DNA from: CAYUNT01 sp964446285
GTDB taxonomy: Bacteria; Sumerlaeota; Sumerlaeia; SLMS01; CAYUNT01
Assembly: GCA_964446285.1 (NCBI GenBank)
Contig: CAYUNT010000130.1
Span: 1-13,478 of the forward strand
Direction: 5' to 3'
DNA length: 13,478 nt
Part shown: one piece after another, positions 1-6,337 of the stretch
Layout of the letters: each line of letters opens with the position of its first letter
Numbering within the stretch: the stretch's first letter is position 1
Notes under the pieces: model-generated
What the model saw: only the letters and a program-made list of their open reading frames with translations
Databases searched by the model: none
What the model was told of the DNA's origin: nothing
Program-made: the position numbers and the translations under genes

Positions 1-393
1 TTGGAGTGATAGGGCCGGCTGCGTGTGAATTCAACGGGCCGCGGGCGCTGGGCGAAGTAGCGCACGAGGTGGTGGTTGAGGAACTCCGCGCCGTTGTCGC
101 AATCAAAGCCCAGCAGGGCGAAAGGCAGGCGGGCCTCCAGGTCGCGCAGGCATTCGACGACGCCGGCGGCGCCCTTGTTCCACACGGCGCGGTTTTCGGT
201 CCATCCGCTCCAGATGTCGGTGAAAGTCAAGGACCAGACAAAGTTTCCGGCGAGCGACGTGCCGCAATGCGCCACGGTGTCGGCCTCGATCCAGCCCGGC
301 TTCTGAACATCCCATGAGCCGGTGCGGATGGGGATTTGCGAGCGCAAGAGGCGGGCCGCGCGCGTGGCGCTCAGGCCCTTGCGGCGCCCGGCG
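1..393 (-). mobile_element. DDE integrase-type transposase, partial at both ends
   Basis: Reading the minus strand from about 393 down to 1 gives an open frame with the hallmarks of the rve integrase catalytic core used by some insertion-sequence transposases. In order it shows QIPIRTGSWDVQKPG, WIEADTVAHCG (first catalytic Asp), FVWSLTFTDIWSGWTENRAV, then GFDCDNGAEFLNHHL (second Asp in the DNG motif) and FTRSRPYHSN. The final catalytic Glu would lie beyond base 1, so the gene runs off the left edge. Upstream, transposase-like sequence stops near GRRKGLSATRAARLL, at about 370-395, where the sequence becomes a glycosyltransferase on the other strand. The N-terminal helix-turn-helix part expected in this family is therefore absent. 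No terminal inverted repeat is visible. The family assignment comes from recalled motifs; the exact IS family is not determined. Confidence 0.8.
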
Positions 394-1085
394 CGCGCGT
401 CGTGCTGGCGAACACACGCAGGGCCGCCGAATCTGTGTGGCCGAAGTTTGGCGTCGAGGCGCGATGGGCCGGGCCGGGCGTCGATGACCGCTGGGCGCGC
501 GAGCCGTCGCGAATGGGCCGCGAGGAGTGGCGGCGTTCGCTCGGACTCGATCCCGGCACGCCGGTGGTGCTGAGCGTGTCGCGAAAGAGCGCCGCCAAAC
601 GCTACGATCTGATCGTCGAGGCCATGCAGCGGCTTCGCGCCGTCGGACGCCACCCCAATGCGATGCTTGTCCTGGCCGGCCCCGACGAAGACCGCCGCCC
701 AATCGACGCGCCGGGGGTCCGCTATGTCGGCGCGCTAGGCGATCAGGCGCTGCATGAAGCCTACTCGAACGCCGATGCCTTTGCGATGATGTCCGAATCC
801 GAATCATTCGGGATGGTCTTTGCCGAGGCATGGCTGCGCCGGTTGCCCGTCGTGGGGAACCGCTGGTGCGGCCCTGTGGCGAGCCTGATCGGCGAAGGCC
901 GCGATGGGTTTCTCGCCTCCGGCGCCGCGGATTTGGCCGATGCGCTCGGGCGGCTGCTCGACGACGAGGCGTTGCGCCGCGCGATGGGCGAGGCCGGACG
1001 TGAAAAGACCTTGCGCGACCACACCTGGCCATCGTGCGCCTCTCGCGCCGCCTCCGCCTTGCGCGAATGCGTATTTGCAGGGTAG
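336..1085 (+). pseudogene. Glycosyltransferase family 4-like, 5'-truncated
   Basis: This is the C-terminal, nucleotide-sugar-binding half of a GT-B fold glycosyltransferase. True homology begins near base 390 (PGARVVLANTRRAAE, the end of the N-terminal Rossmann domain). It continues through WAGPGVDDRW, the VVLSVSRKSAAKRYDLIVEA loop with the donor-phosphate-binding Arg and Lys, LVLAGPDED and VRYVGAL. The EX7E motif is at residues 156-164 of the open frame (ESFGMVFAE), followed by LPVVGNRWCGPVASLI. Roughly 150-180 N-terminal residues (the acceptor domain) are missing, and the only in-frame start upstream is a TTG inside antisense transposase sequence. It is therefore unlikely to make a working enzyme as it stands. 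An intact relative would probably act in LPS or exopolysaccharide assembly, which would suit the heptose genes nearby, but acceptor and sugar cannot be read from this half. The stop is TAG at 1083-1085. Confidence 0.8.
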
Positions 1086-1364
1086 CTGTCTGGGGCAGTT
1101 GTGAAAAGGCTGTAATTAGGTATTGGCATTTGGCGGCGGCGTGCGCGCGAGGCAAGAATAGGTCTCTGTTGCCGAAGAGGTTGGGAGCATTGGTCGTGAG
1201 ATTTTTGGATTTTTCGGCTTGCAATATGAAGGAAGTCGTGTGAAAAAACTAATGAAGTTTTGCAGGAGGTCAAGGAAAGGATAATCGTTTAATCTCTTGG
1301 GATTAATCCAGAGGCAAGGAGGTGCAAAGAGGCCCTAAGTCAATCATTTGGAACAGGGTAGTTG

Positions 1365-1387
1365 AAGAGCGCTCTTCGGGCGCTTTT
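1365..1387 (+). terminator. Terminator-like hairpin in the leader of the 1434 gene
   Basis: AGCGC (1368-1372) pairs with GCGCT (1380-1384), closed by a C-TTCG-G tetraloop with one bulged T, and is followed by TTTT (1384-1387). AAG before the stem can also pair with the T run. It lies about 47 bases before the ATG at 1434. It could end transcription coming from upstream or act as an attenuator. There are only four T residues, so strength is uncertain. Confidence 0.45.
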
Positions 1388-1394
1388 AATCCTA

Positions 1395-1414
1395 GCGAGA
1401 AGAAGACTTCTCGC
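1395..1414 (+). promoter_or_regulatory. Perfect 8-bp leader hairpin before the 1434 gene
   Basis: GCGAGAAG (1395-1402), loop AAGA, CTTCTCGC (1407-1414). It sits directly before the purine-rich ribosome site AAGGAAAG (about 1420-1427) and the ATG at 1434. It is not followed by a T run, so it looks like a 5'-UTR stabilising or regulatory stem rather than a terminator. Confidence 0.4.
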
Positions 1415-1433
1415 ATAAAGAAGGAAAGCAACT

Positions 1434-2558
1434 ATGCGTAAATGGATTCTGGGAATCGCAATTCTCTGCATCGCTAGCATGGCGATGGGGCAGAGCCTGA
1501 CCAAAGTCTGGGCCAAGCGCCAAACCCAATCGGGCGGCGCGGCTGTTAACTCCAATTCGGGATGTGTTGACACAGTGGGCGGGGTTCTGATTTCCGCCGC
1601 CTACAATGGCGCAACCCCTTCGTTGTATTTCTTTAACCTCAGCGACGGCAATCCCGCTACCACTCCTTATCTAAATTTTACTTTCGACGCCACTTCCACT
1701 CCGGGTGCCTATGGCGGTTTTGCTGTTGGTGCCAATGGTGGGGAAGTCTTCCTCTATGATGACACGAACAGTCTTTCCAGCGGCAACATTCAGAAACTCG
1801 ACAACATTACCGACACGCAGGCCGTTCTGGTGAGCAATGTCGGCACCGACCCTCTGCCTCTGGCTCGCAACCTGTCGGTCGAAGGCTCCGGTGACAACAC
1901 TTACATCGCCGGAACGGGTGCGGCGGATTCCCCCAATGCCTTTATAACGATTTTTAAGTCCTCGGATGCCGCACGCGCCACGTTCACCCGGCAAGGCCAG
2001 ATTCAGGGCGCTTCGCTTAGCCCCCAAGGTGCAGCCAAGTCGGGCGTGGGAATGTCGGTTCCCGTCGCTGGGCAACCCCCTCTGTATGTGGCTGGAACCG
2101 ATTTTATTGGTCTAATTGGCAAAACGCGTCTTTTCAAGCGCACGGGAACCTTTCCCACGGACACAGATCTGGGTTATACGCTGCTTGCGGAAGTGTCGCA
2201 TCCTTCCGCGCAGGCGCAGATTGACTTGGGCAATGGAACCACCGAAGCGCCGGTTGTCATTGTTCTTGAAAATCCATCGACCGGTCAAGAATCCACAAAC
2301 GCCGCCGAGGTTGCCATGTATCAAATTGGTGACACGAGTCTGACGGAAGTAGCTCGCGGCGTGGTCCTATTGTCCGAAGTTACTGATCAGCTTACTGGCT
2401 CTGGCAGCAGTGGCATTCGTGGTTCGCTGGGCATCGACCGCGTCAACAAAGCTGTCTATGCCTCTTACCGCGGTGCCACCGCCCCGGTTGTCTGCATGGC
2501 CAAGTTCACGTATGTTCTTCCGCCCATCACGGCGGTTCCGGACTGGATGCTTTACTAA
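1434..2558 (+). CDS. Secreted protein of unknown function, probable beta-rich repeat/propeller
   Basis: A 374-residue protein I do not recognise. It starts with a clear Sec signal peptide: MRK, a hydrophobic stretch to about residue 17, then AMG and a likely cut before QSLTKVW. The rest has no membrane segment and is rich in Gly, Thr, Ser, Asn and Val. Recurring short strands such as GGVLISAAYNG, NGGEVFLYDDTN, GDNTYIAGTG and QPPLYVAGTD suggest a beta-propeller or similar all-beta fold. The C-terminus (VLPPITAVPDWMLY) has no visible sorting or PEP-CTERM signal. The start is supported by AAGGAAAG just upstream. It is flanked by hairpins before and a strong terminator after, so it is probably transcribed alone. 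GC content looks lower than in the minus-strand genes. A role in envelope or extracellular binding is possible; nothing in the sequence identifies an enzyme. Confidence 0.75.
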   Translation: MRKWILGIAILCIASMAMGQSLTKVWAKRQTQSGGAAVNSNSGCVDTVGGVLISAAYNGATPSLYFFNLSDGNPATTPYLNFTFDATSTPGAYGGFAVGANGGEVFLYDDTNSLSSGNIQKLDNITDTQAVLVSNVGTDPLPLARNLSVEGSGDNTYIAGTGAADSPNAFITIFKSSDAARATFTRQGQIQGASLSPQGAAKSGVGMSVPVAGQPPLYVAGTDFIGLIGKTRLFKRTGTFPTDTDLGYTLLAEVSHPSAQAQIDLGNGTTEAPVVIVLENPSTGQESTNAAEVAMYQIGDTSLTEVARGVVLLSEVTDQLTGSGSSGIRGSLGIDRVNKAVYASYRGATAPVVCMAKFTYVLPPITAVPDWMLY

Positions 2559-2570
2559 TCCTGGTTCCGA

Positions 2571-2599
2571 CATGCCTGCTTCGCAGCCAAGCGGGCATG
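2571..2599 (+). repeat. Imperfect hairpin just after the secreted-protein stop
   Basis: CATGCCTGCTT (2571-2581) pairs with AAGCGGGCATG (2589-2599) with one T-G wobble, loop CGCAGCC. It lies 12 bases after the TAA and has no T run behind it. It may be a 3'-end stabilising stem or a dispersed palindromic unit; the main terminator lies 70 bases further on. Confidence 0.45.
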
Positions 2600-2668
2600 G
2601 CCGCCCCGGCGCTAAGGCATTCTTCGAACTCAATTCAGCATAACCTGAGCCAAATCAGCAAGTAACAA

Positions 2669-2709
2669 CCAGTGGCCTCTTCGGGACTCCGGAGAGGCCG
2701 CTGGCTTTT
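2669..2709 (+). terminator. Strong intrinsic terminator of the 1434 gene
   Basis: A 16-bp stem, 2669-2684 with 2689-2704, containing two T-G wobbles (in the CCAGTGG/CCGCTGG part and at the base of the inner TCGG/CCGG part). It has a GACT loop and is followed by C and TTTT (2706-2709). It separates the secreted-protein gene from the SPFH unit. Confidence 0.85.
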
Positions 2710-2774
2710 AATTCGCTCTCCATCTGTGCATTTGGGCCAGCCGCAGGCACATTGGAAGCCTTGTGCGATTTCGC

Positions 2775-2802
2775 TTGACCCGTGAAATCAGTATGATATC
2801 AC
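2775..2802 (+). promoter_or_regulatory. Possible sigma-70-type promoter for the SPFH-RHH unit
   Basis: TTGACC (2775-2780), 16-base spacer, TATCAC (2797-2802). A better-looking TATGAT at 2792-2797 lacks a properly spaced -35. It lies after the previous terminator and about 35-60 bases before the ATG at 2836, so position supports it; sequence alone is only suggestive. Confidence 0.4.
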
Positions 2803-2835
2803 CTCGATAGCAATTCGCCAAAGGAGGCGGCTCAC

Positions 2836-3711
2836 ATGACGCAAGAAAAAGAACTCAAACCCCAGAGTGGGTGGCCCTGGCTCTTCATCGTTCTGATCGT
2901 GTATGTGTCCGAAGTGGTCTTGTTCATCCACTCCGTTAGAACCCAAAACGTGGCCTTGGTCATTTCCGTTGTCGTTCTGTTGATCGCCAACATCATCTTG
3001 AATTCCGGATTGACCATTATTCAGCCGAACGAAGCTGGAGTGTTTCTGCTGTTCGGCAAGTATAAGGGATCGTGCAAACGCGATGGCTATTGGTGGGTGA
3101 ATCCGTTTTATACAAAAAGGAAAATCTCGCTTCGCCTCCACACGCTGAACGGTCAAAAAATCAAGGTGAACGACAATGAGGGCAATCCAGTCGAAATTGC
3201 CGCGGTGGTGGTGTGGAAAGTCGTGGACACTTATGCGGCGTGCTTTGACGTGGAAAACTACGCGGAGTTTGTGACGACGCAGAGCGAGACGGCGCTGCGG
3301 CATCTGGCAAGCACATATCCTTATGATTCGTGGGATCAAAAACAGCAGGCGGTCAGTTTGCGCGGGAATATCGACGAGGTTTCGGCGGCGCTGGAGCGTG
3401 AGTTGCAGGAGCGCCTGGGCCGCGCGGGCGTAACGATCCAGGAGGCGCGCCTGAGCCACCTGGCCTATGCGCCGGAAATTGCCGAAGCGATGTTGCGGCG
3501 CCAGCAAGCTACGGCCATTATCGCCGCGCGCCAGAAGATCGTCGAAGGCGCTGTAGGCATGGTGCAAATGGCCATTCACCTGCTCAACACCGAGAATGTG
3601 ATCCAGCTCGATGAAGAACGCAAGGCGGCCATGGTCAGTAATCTGCTGGTGGTGTTGTGCGGCGAAACCAACGCCCAGCCTGTAATCAATGCGGGAACGC
3701 TCTATCACTGA
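2836..3711 (+). CDS. SPFH/Band-7 (stomatin-like) membrane protein
   Basis: A 291-residue protein of the stomatin/prohibitin/flotillin/HflK-C superfamily. Two hydrophobic segments, about residues 13-32 and 40-57, anchor the N-terminus. The SPFH core follows: IIQPNEAGVFLLFGKYKG (61-78), WWVNPFYTKRKISLR, VNDNEGNPVEIAAVVVWKV and TALRHLASTYPYD. Next comes a helical segment (177-240) with ALERELQERLGRAGVTIQEARLSHLAYAPEIAEAML, the usual oligomerising coiled region. Family members form ring-shaped assemblies that organise membrane domains and often partner proteases or other effectors; a specific partner is not known here. The start is set by AAGGAGG at 2821-2827, nine bases before ATG. A small ribbon-helix-helix gene follows within 30 bases, a pairing I recall from other genomes. 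No NfeD-type protease gene is next to it. Confidence 0.9.
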   Translation: MTQEKELKPQSGWPWLFIVLIVYVSEVVLFIHSVRTQNVALVISVVVLLIANIILNSGLTIIQPNEAGVFLLFGKYKGSCKRDGYWWVNPFYTKRKISLRLHTLNGQKIKVNDNEGNPVEIAAVVVWKVVDTYAACFDVENYAEFVTTQSETALRHLASTYPYDSWDQKQQAVSLRGNIDEVSAALERELQERLGRAGVTIQEARLSHLAYAPEIAEAMLRRQQATAIIAARQKIVEGAVGMVQMAIHLLNTENVIQLDEERKAAMVSNLLVVLCGETNAQPVINAGTLYH

Positions 3712-3738
3712 TGGCCAAGGCATGGATTGGCGGCTGTT

Positions 3739-3975
3739 ATGGCTCGCAAAGCCTTTCTGATTCGAATTGAGCAGGGTCTCTGGGACGAGATCGAGCGCTG
3801 GGCGCAGCAAGACCTGCGCAGCGCCAACGGGCAGATTGAGTTTTTGCTGCGCGAAGCCGTCCGCCAGCGCGGCCGTCCGAAGGGGGCGGGCACAGAATCA
3901 CCGCCCTCCGCCGCCGACGCCGGCGCCGACTCGTCCCAGCCGCCCCCGCCAGATTCCAAGAAGGATAAGATTTAG
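3739..3975 (+). CDS. Small ribbon-helix-helix (Arc-like) DNA-binding protein
   Basis: A 78-residue protein. Residues 1-45 fit the Arc/MetJ ribbon-helix-helix fold: a short beta strand (KAFLIRIE), helix A (LWDEIERWAQQD), the turn LRSANGQ, and helix B (IEFLLREAVRQR). Such proteins bind DNA as dimers, with the strand in the major groove. Residues 46-78 are a Pro/Ser/Ala/Asp linker ending in the basic KKDKI. I chose ATG at 3739; a TTG at 3727 in the same frame would add four residues (MAAV). The gap to the SPFH stop is 27 bases with no terminator, so the two genes are probably cotranscribed. It may repress its own unit, as antitoxin-like RHH proteins do, but no toxin is present and the partner would be the SPFH protein. 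The final codons abut the palindromic element at 3976. Confidence 0.8.
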   Translation: MARKAFLIRIEQGLWDEIERWAQQDLRSANGQIEFLLREAVRQRGRPKGAGTESPPSAADAGADSSQPPPPDSKKDKI

Positions 3976-4105
3976 CCGCGAAAAACACGAAAAGAACGAA
4001 AATCTGGAAAATTCTGTTCCGGGCTTGTTTTGCCTGCGCTTGCGCACAAAACAAGCCCGGCTTTTATGTTTTTTTCTTCTTTCGTTCCTTTCGATTTTTT
4101 CGTGG
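3976..4105. repeat. 130-bp nested inverted repeat (MITE/REP-like palindrome)
   Basis: The outer arms at 3979-4001 and 4080-4102 are 23 bases long with only three mismatches. Both are built from CGAAAA-type units (for example AAGAACGAAA on the left and TTTCGTTCCTT on the right). Pairing extends a few bases outward (CCG against TGG). The centre is a separate perfect 14-bp stem, and inside its loop lies a further TGCGC-TT-GCGCA hairpin. The element starts immediately after the TAG of the RHH gene and ends about 25 bases before the stop codon of trkA. It looks like a non-coding palindromic repeat that settled between two convergent genes. Confidence 0.7.
4019..4065 (+). terminator. Terminator between convergent RHH and trkA genes
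   Basis: CCGGGCTTGTTTTG (4019-4032) pairs perfectly with 4047-4060, with a 14-base loop holding TGCGC-TT-GCGCA, then CTTTT at 4061-4065. In the plus direction it is a good intrinsic terminator for the SPFH-RHH unit. In the minus direction the stem is followed by AACAGAATTTTCC, a weaker signal, so termination may be partly bidirectional. Confidence 0.8.
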
Positions 4106-4129
4106 TAAAATTCTTCTTCCGTCCAGCGC

Positions 4130-4924
4130 CTACAAATCGGCCAAGCGGCGGAGGTCTTCCGTGCGGCCCATGCACAAAAGCAAATCGCCCTGGCGGAATG
4201 TATAATTAGGCGGTGGGACAAAAGGCAGGCCATGTGTGCGGCTTGAGGGGCGTCCGCTGGAGGCAAAGCTCGATGGGGCTGCCGGGGGAGTGTTCGGGGG
4301 AGCGGAAGAACCGTATTTACCCAATGCGCCTGCGGCCTTTGCCGTGCCATCGGGAGTGGCGGGCGCCGCCGCATCGAGCCGGTTGCGAATGGCGGCGATG
4401 TTGATTCCATATTCCTGGCGGACGTTGGCCTGGATGATTGTTTTATCAATAAATGGCGTGGGCACTTCGATTTCGCTCAGGCCGTATCCGGGTGCGAGAT
4501 TGACGTAATCGAGCAGGTCCGGCGCGGTGATAATTTGCGCGGCGCGTTCGGCCATGTCCATCTCGGGGAACACGACGCGCGAGGCCCCGAGGCGCTGGAG
4601 GGCGCGGCGGTGATCTTCGCTGACGGCTTGGGCGACGATTTCGCGAACGCCAAGTTCCTGAAGCACCAGCACGGCCAGAACAGACGTGTCGATATGCCCT
4701 CGCAGGGCCAGCACGGCGCAGTCGCATTCATCGACGCCGAGCGCCCGCAGCGCGTCGCGGTCGAGGACATCTGCCACTGCTGCCCGCGTGACGACATCGG
4801 CCAGATCGCGGACTCCTTCCGGGTCGCGGTCGATGGCTATTACTTCGCAACCGAGCGTAACCAGCTGACGCGACACTTCCTGCCCGAATGTTCCCAGGCC
4901 AATTACGGCGATTCTACGTTTCAT
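4130..4924 (-). CDS. TrkA/KtrA-type potassium uptake regulatory subunit with insert in RCK_C
   Basis: A 264-residue cytoplasmic gating subunit for the TrkH/KtrB channel encoded just upstream. The RCK_N Rossmann domain occupies about 4-120, with the dinucleotide loop GLGTFG (9-14) and acidic IDRDPE (31-36) at the end of strand two, as in NAD- or ATP-binding KtrA. RCK_C begins near GYGLSEIEVPTPFIDKT (147-162) and ends YTFRQGDLLLCMGRTEDLRRL. Between AIRNR (about 182) and YTF (241) is a stretch of some 50 residues rich in Ala, Pro, Ser and Gly that normal family members (about 220 residues) lack. The start at 4924 has an excellent CCTCCTCC complement (GGAGGAGG) at 4930-4937; 12 more codons upstream are open but not needed. 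It is the last gene of the minus-strand run and lies 63 bases after trkH. Confidence 0.9.
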   Translation of the reverse strand: MKRRIAVIGLGTFGQEVSRQLVTLGCEVIAIDRDPEGVRDLADVVTRAAVADVLDRDALRALGVDECDCAVLALRGHIDTSVLAVLVLQELGVREIVAQAVSEDHRRALQRLGASRVVFPEMDMAERAAQIITAPDLLDYVNLAPGYGLSEIEVPTPFIDKTIIQANVRQEYGINIAAIRNRLDAAAPATPDGTAKAAGALGKYGSSAPPNTPPAAPSSFASSGRPSSRTHGLPFVPPPNYTFRQGDLLLCMGRTEDLRRLADL

Positions 4925-4987
4925 TGGCGCCTCCTCCTTGAGGCAACGCGCATCCGTCAAGATTGTATCAGGGCGGGCGGATGGAAA

Positions 4988-6337
4988 TCAACCCACCATG
5001 ACCGACTCTTCCGGGAATTCATAACGGGCGCTTTTTCGTTCGCCCACCAGGCTGACCGCCACTGAAAGCGGCCCGAGGCGTCCCGCCAGCATTGTAATGA
5101 CGATTACCATCCGCCCGGGCACGCTCAACGTGGGCGTAATGCCGGTCGAGAGTCCGACGGTTCCCAGAGCGGAAACCACCTCGAAAAGGTAGTCGAGAAA
5201 CCGTTCGCGAACGCCTTGCGCTCCCCAGACGAAATACTCGGTAAATTGAATGGCGAAAGAGGCGGCGGCGAGTATCCCCAGGGCCGCCGCAAGCGTCGCA
5301 AGCGCCTTCGCCACCTGAATCGAAGGAATGCGGCGTCCGAAAATATCCGCGCTTTCGCGCCCGTGCAGGCGCGACAGAACCAGGGCGACAAGCACCCCGA
5401 GTGTTGTTGTTTTCACGCCGCCGCCGCAGGAGCCGGGCGAGGCGCCGATGAACATGAGGAAAATCATCAAGCATAGCGTCGGGCCGCTCAGGGCGCCAAT
5501 GTCCACTGTGTTGAATCCGGCGGTGCGGCATGTGACTGACTGAAACCAGGATGTGAACATGCGCTCGATGGGCGAGGCGGCGCGCAGGGTGTTGTCGCCT
5601 TCGAGAACGGCGAAACCCAACATGCCATAAAGAATCAGCAGCAGGCTTGTGAGGAGAACGAGGCGCGTATGGAGCGAGAGTCTGTGGCGTCTTCCTTGCC
5701 GGCGTTCGCGCCACCAAAGCATGACCTCGGCCTGGACCAGAAAACCAATGCCTCCAAAGAGAATAAGGGCAGGGATCACAGCATTTACCAGCAAATCCCG
5801 CCGGTATGACATTACGTTATCTGAATACAGGGAAAATCCGGCGTTGCAGAATGCGGAAATGGAATGAAAGACGGCATAGCCCAGAGCTTCGAGGGGCGGG
5901 TGCCTCCAGGCAAACCGCGCCCAAAGAAGAAATGCGCCAATGCCCTCGACGACAAAGGTGTAAATCAGTATTCGGGGGAGCATATCACGCAGGCGGAGAT
6001 TGCGCGCTATGCCAAAGGAGGATGAAAAGGTGTCGGCCCCGCGCAGGCTGAGCCGTTTGCCCAGCATGACAAGGAACCACGAGGAGAAGGTCAGAAACCC
6101 CAGGCCGCCGAGCTGGATCAGGGCAAGGAGAATAATCTGCCCCTGGACCGAGAAATCCTTGCCGGTGTCGATAACAGTCAGGCCGGTAACGCACACGGCG
6201 GAAGTTGAGGTGAACAACGCCTGGTCCCAGCGAAGCGGCTGCCCGGCCGAGGAACCGGGAAGCATGAGTGCACCCGCGCCGGTCAGGATCAGCGCGATGA
6301 AGGAAAAAAGCAGAATCCGGTTGGGTGTCAGTCTCAC
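4988..6337 (-). CDS. TrkH/KtrB family potassium channel-like uptake subunit
   Basis: A 449-residue integral membrane protein that forms the ion-conducting part of a Trk/Ktr K+ (possibly Na+-coupled) system. The four M1-P-M2 repeats are each marked by a pore loop with the filter Gly: TSTSAVCVTGL (Gly52), HSISAFCNAGF (Gly167), FQSVTCRTAGF (Gly274) and FEVVSALGTVGL (Gly395). The intramembrane gate region of repeat three is present as FIGASPGSCGGGVKTTT (297-312). I use the GTG at 6337, which forms a GTGA overlap with the TGA of the preceding gene and gives the family-like N-terminus VRLTPNRILLFSF, with GGAG 11 bases upstream. A TTG at 6379 would add 14 residues and overlap the previous gene by 46 bases. 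The downstream trkA gene completes the transporter. Confidence 0.93.
   Translation of the reverse strand: MRLTPNRILLFSFIALILTGAGALMLPGSSAGQPLRWDQALFTSTSAVCVTGLTVIDTGKDFSVQGQIILLALIQLGGLGFLTFSSWFLVMLGKRLSLRGADTFSSSFGIARNLRLRDMLPRILIYTFVVEGIGAFLLWARFAWRHPPLEALGYAVFHSISAFCNAGFSLYSDNVMSYRRDLLVNAVIPALILFGGIGFLVQAEVMLWWRERRQGRRHRLSLHTRLVLLTSLLLILYGMLGFAVLEGDNTLRAASPIERMFTSWFQSVTCRTAGFNTVDIGALSGPTLCLMIFLMFIGASPGSCGGGVKTTTLGVLVALVLSRLHGRESADIFGRRIPSIQVAKALATLAAALGILAAASFAIQFTEYFVWGAQGVRERFLDYLFEVVSALGTVGLSTGITPTLSVPGRMVIVITMLAGRLGPLSVAVSLVGERKSARYEFPEESVMVG

Larger units (their letters stand above)
1086..1433. other. Intergenic region without a supported gene
   Basis: About 350 bases between the glycosyltransferase remnant and the secreted protein. 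No open frame here has a recognisable domain or a good ribosome site. It is more AT-rich than the flanks. It holds a 10-bp perfect palindrome GGATTAATCC (1300-1309), overlapped by a second inverted pair TTAATC/GATTAA (1289-1294 and 1301-1306), and the two hairpins listed separately. It probably contains the promoter of the 1434 gene, but I could not settle on a -35/-10 pair: the best, TTGCAG at 1260 and GATAAT at 1280, has a spacer of only 14. Confidence 0.6.

Noticed and set aside
103..1224. A 373-codon open frame on the minus strand
   Set aside because: Arg/Pro/Ala-rich, no recognisable motif, and antisense to the glycosyltransferase remnant, which has clear family motifs. It is an effect of high GC.
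2788..3810. A 340-codon open frame on the minus strand
   Set aside because: It is antisense to the SPFH gene, which has a strong ribosome site and conserved motifs. No start signal or domain in the minus frame.
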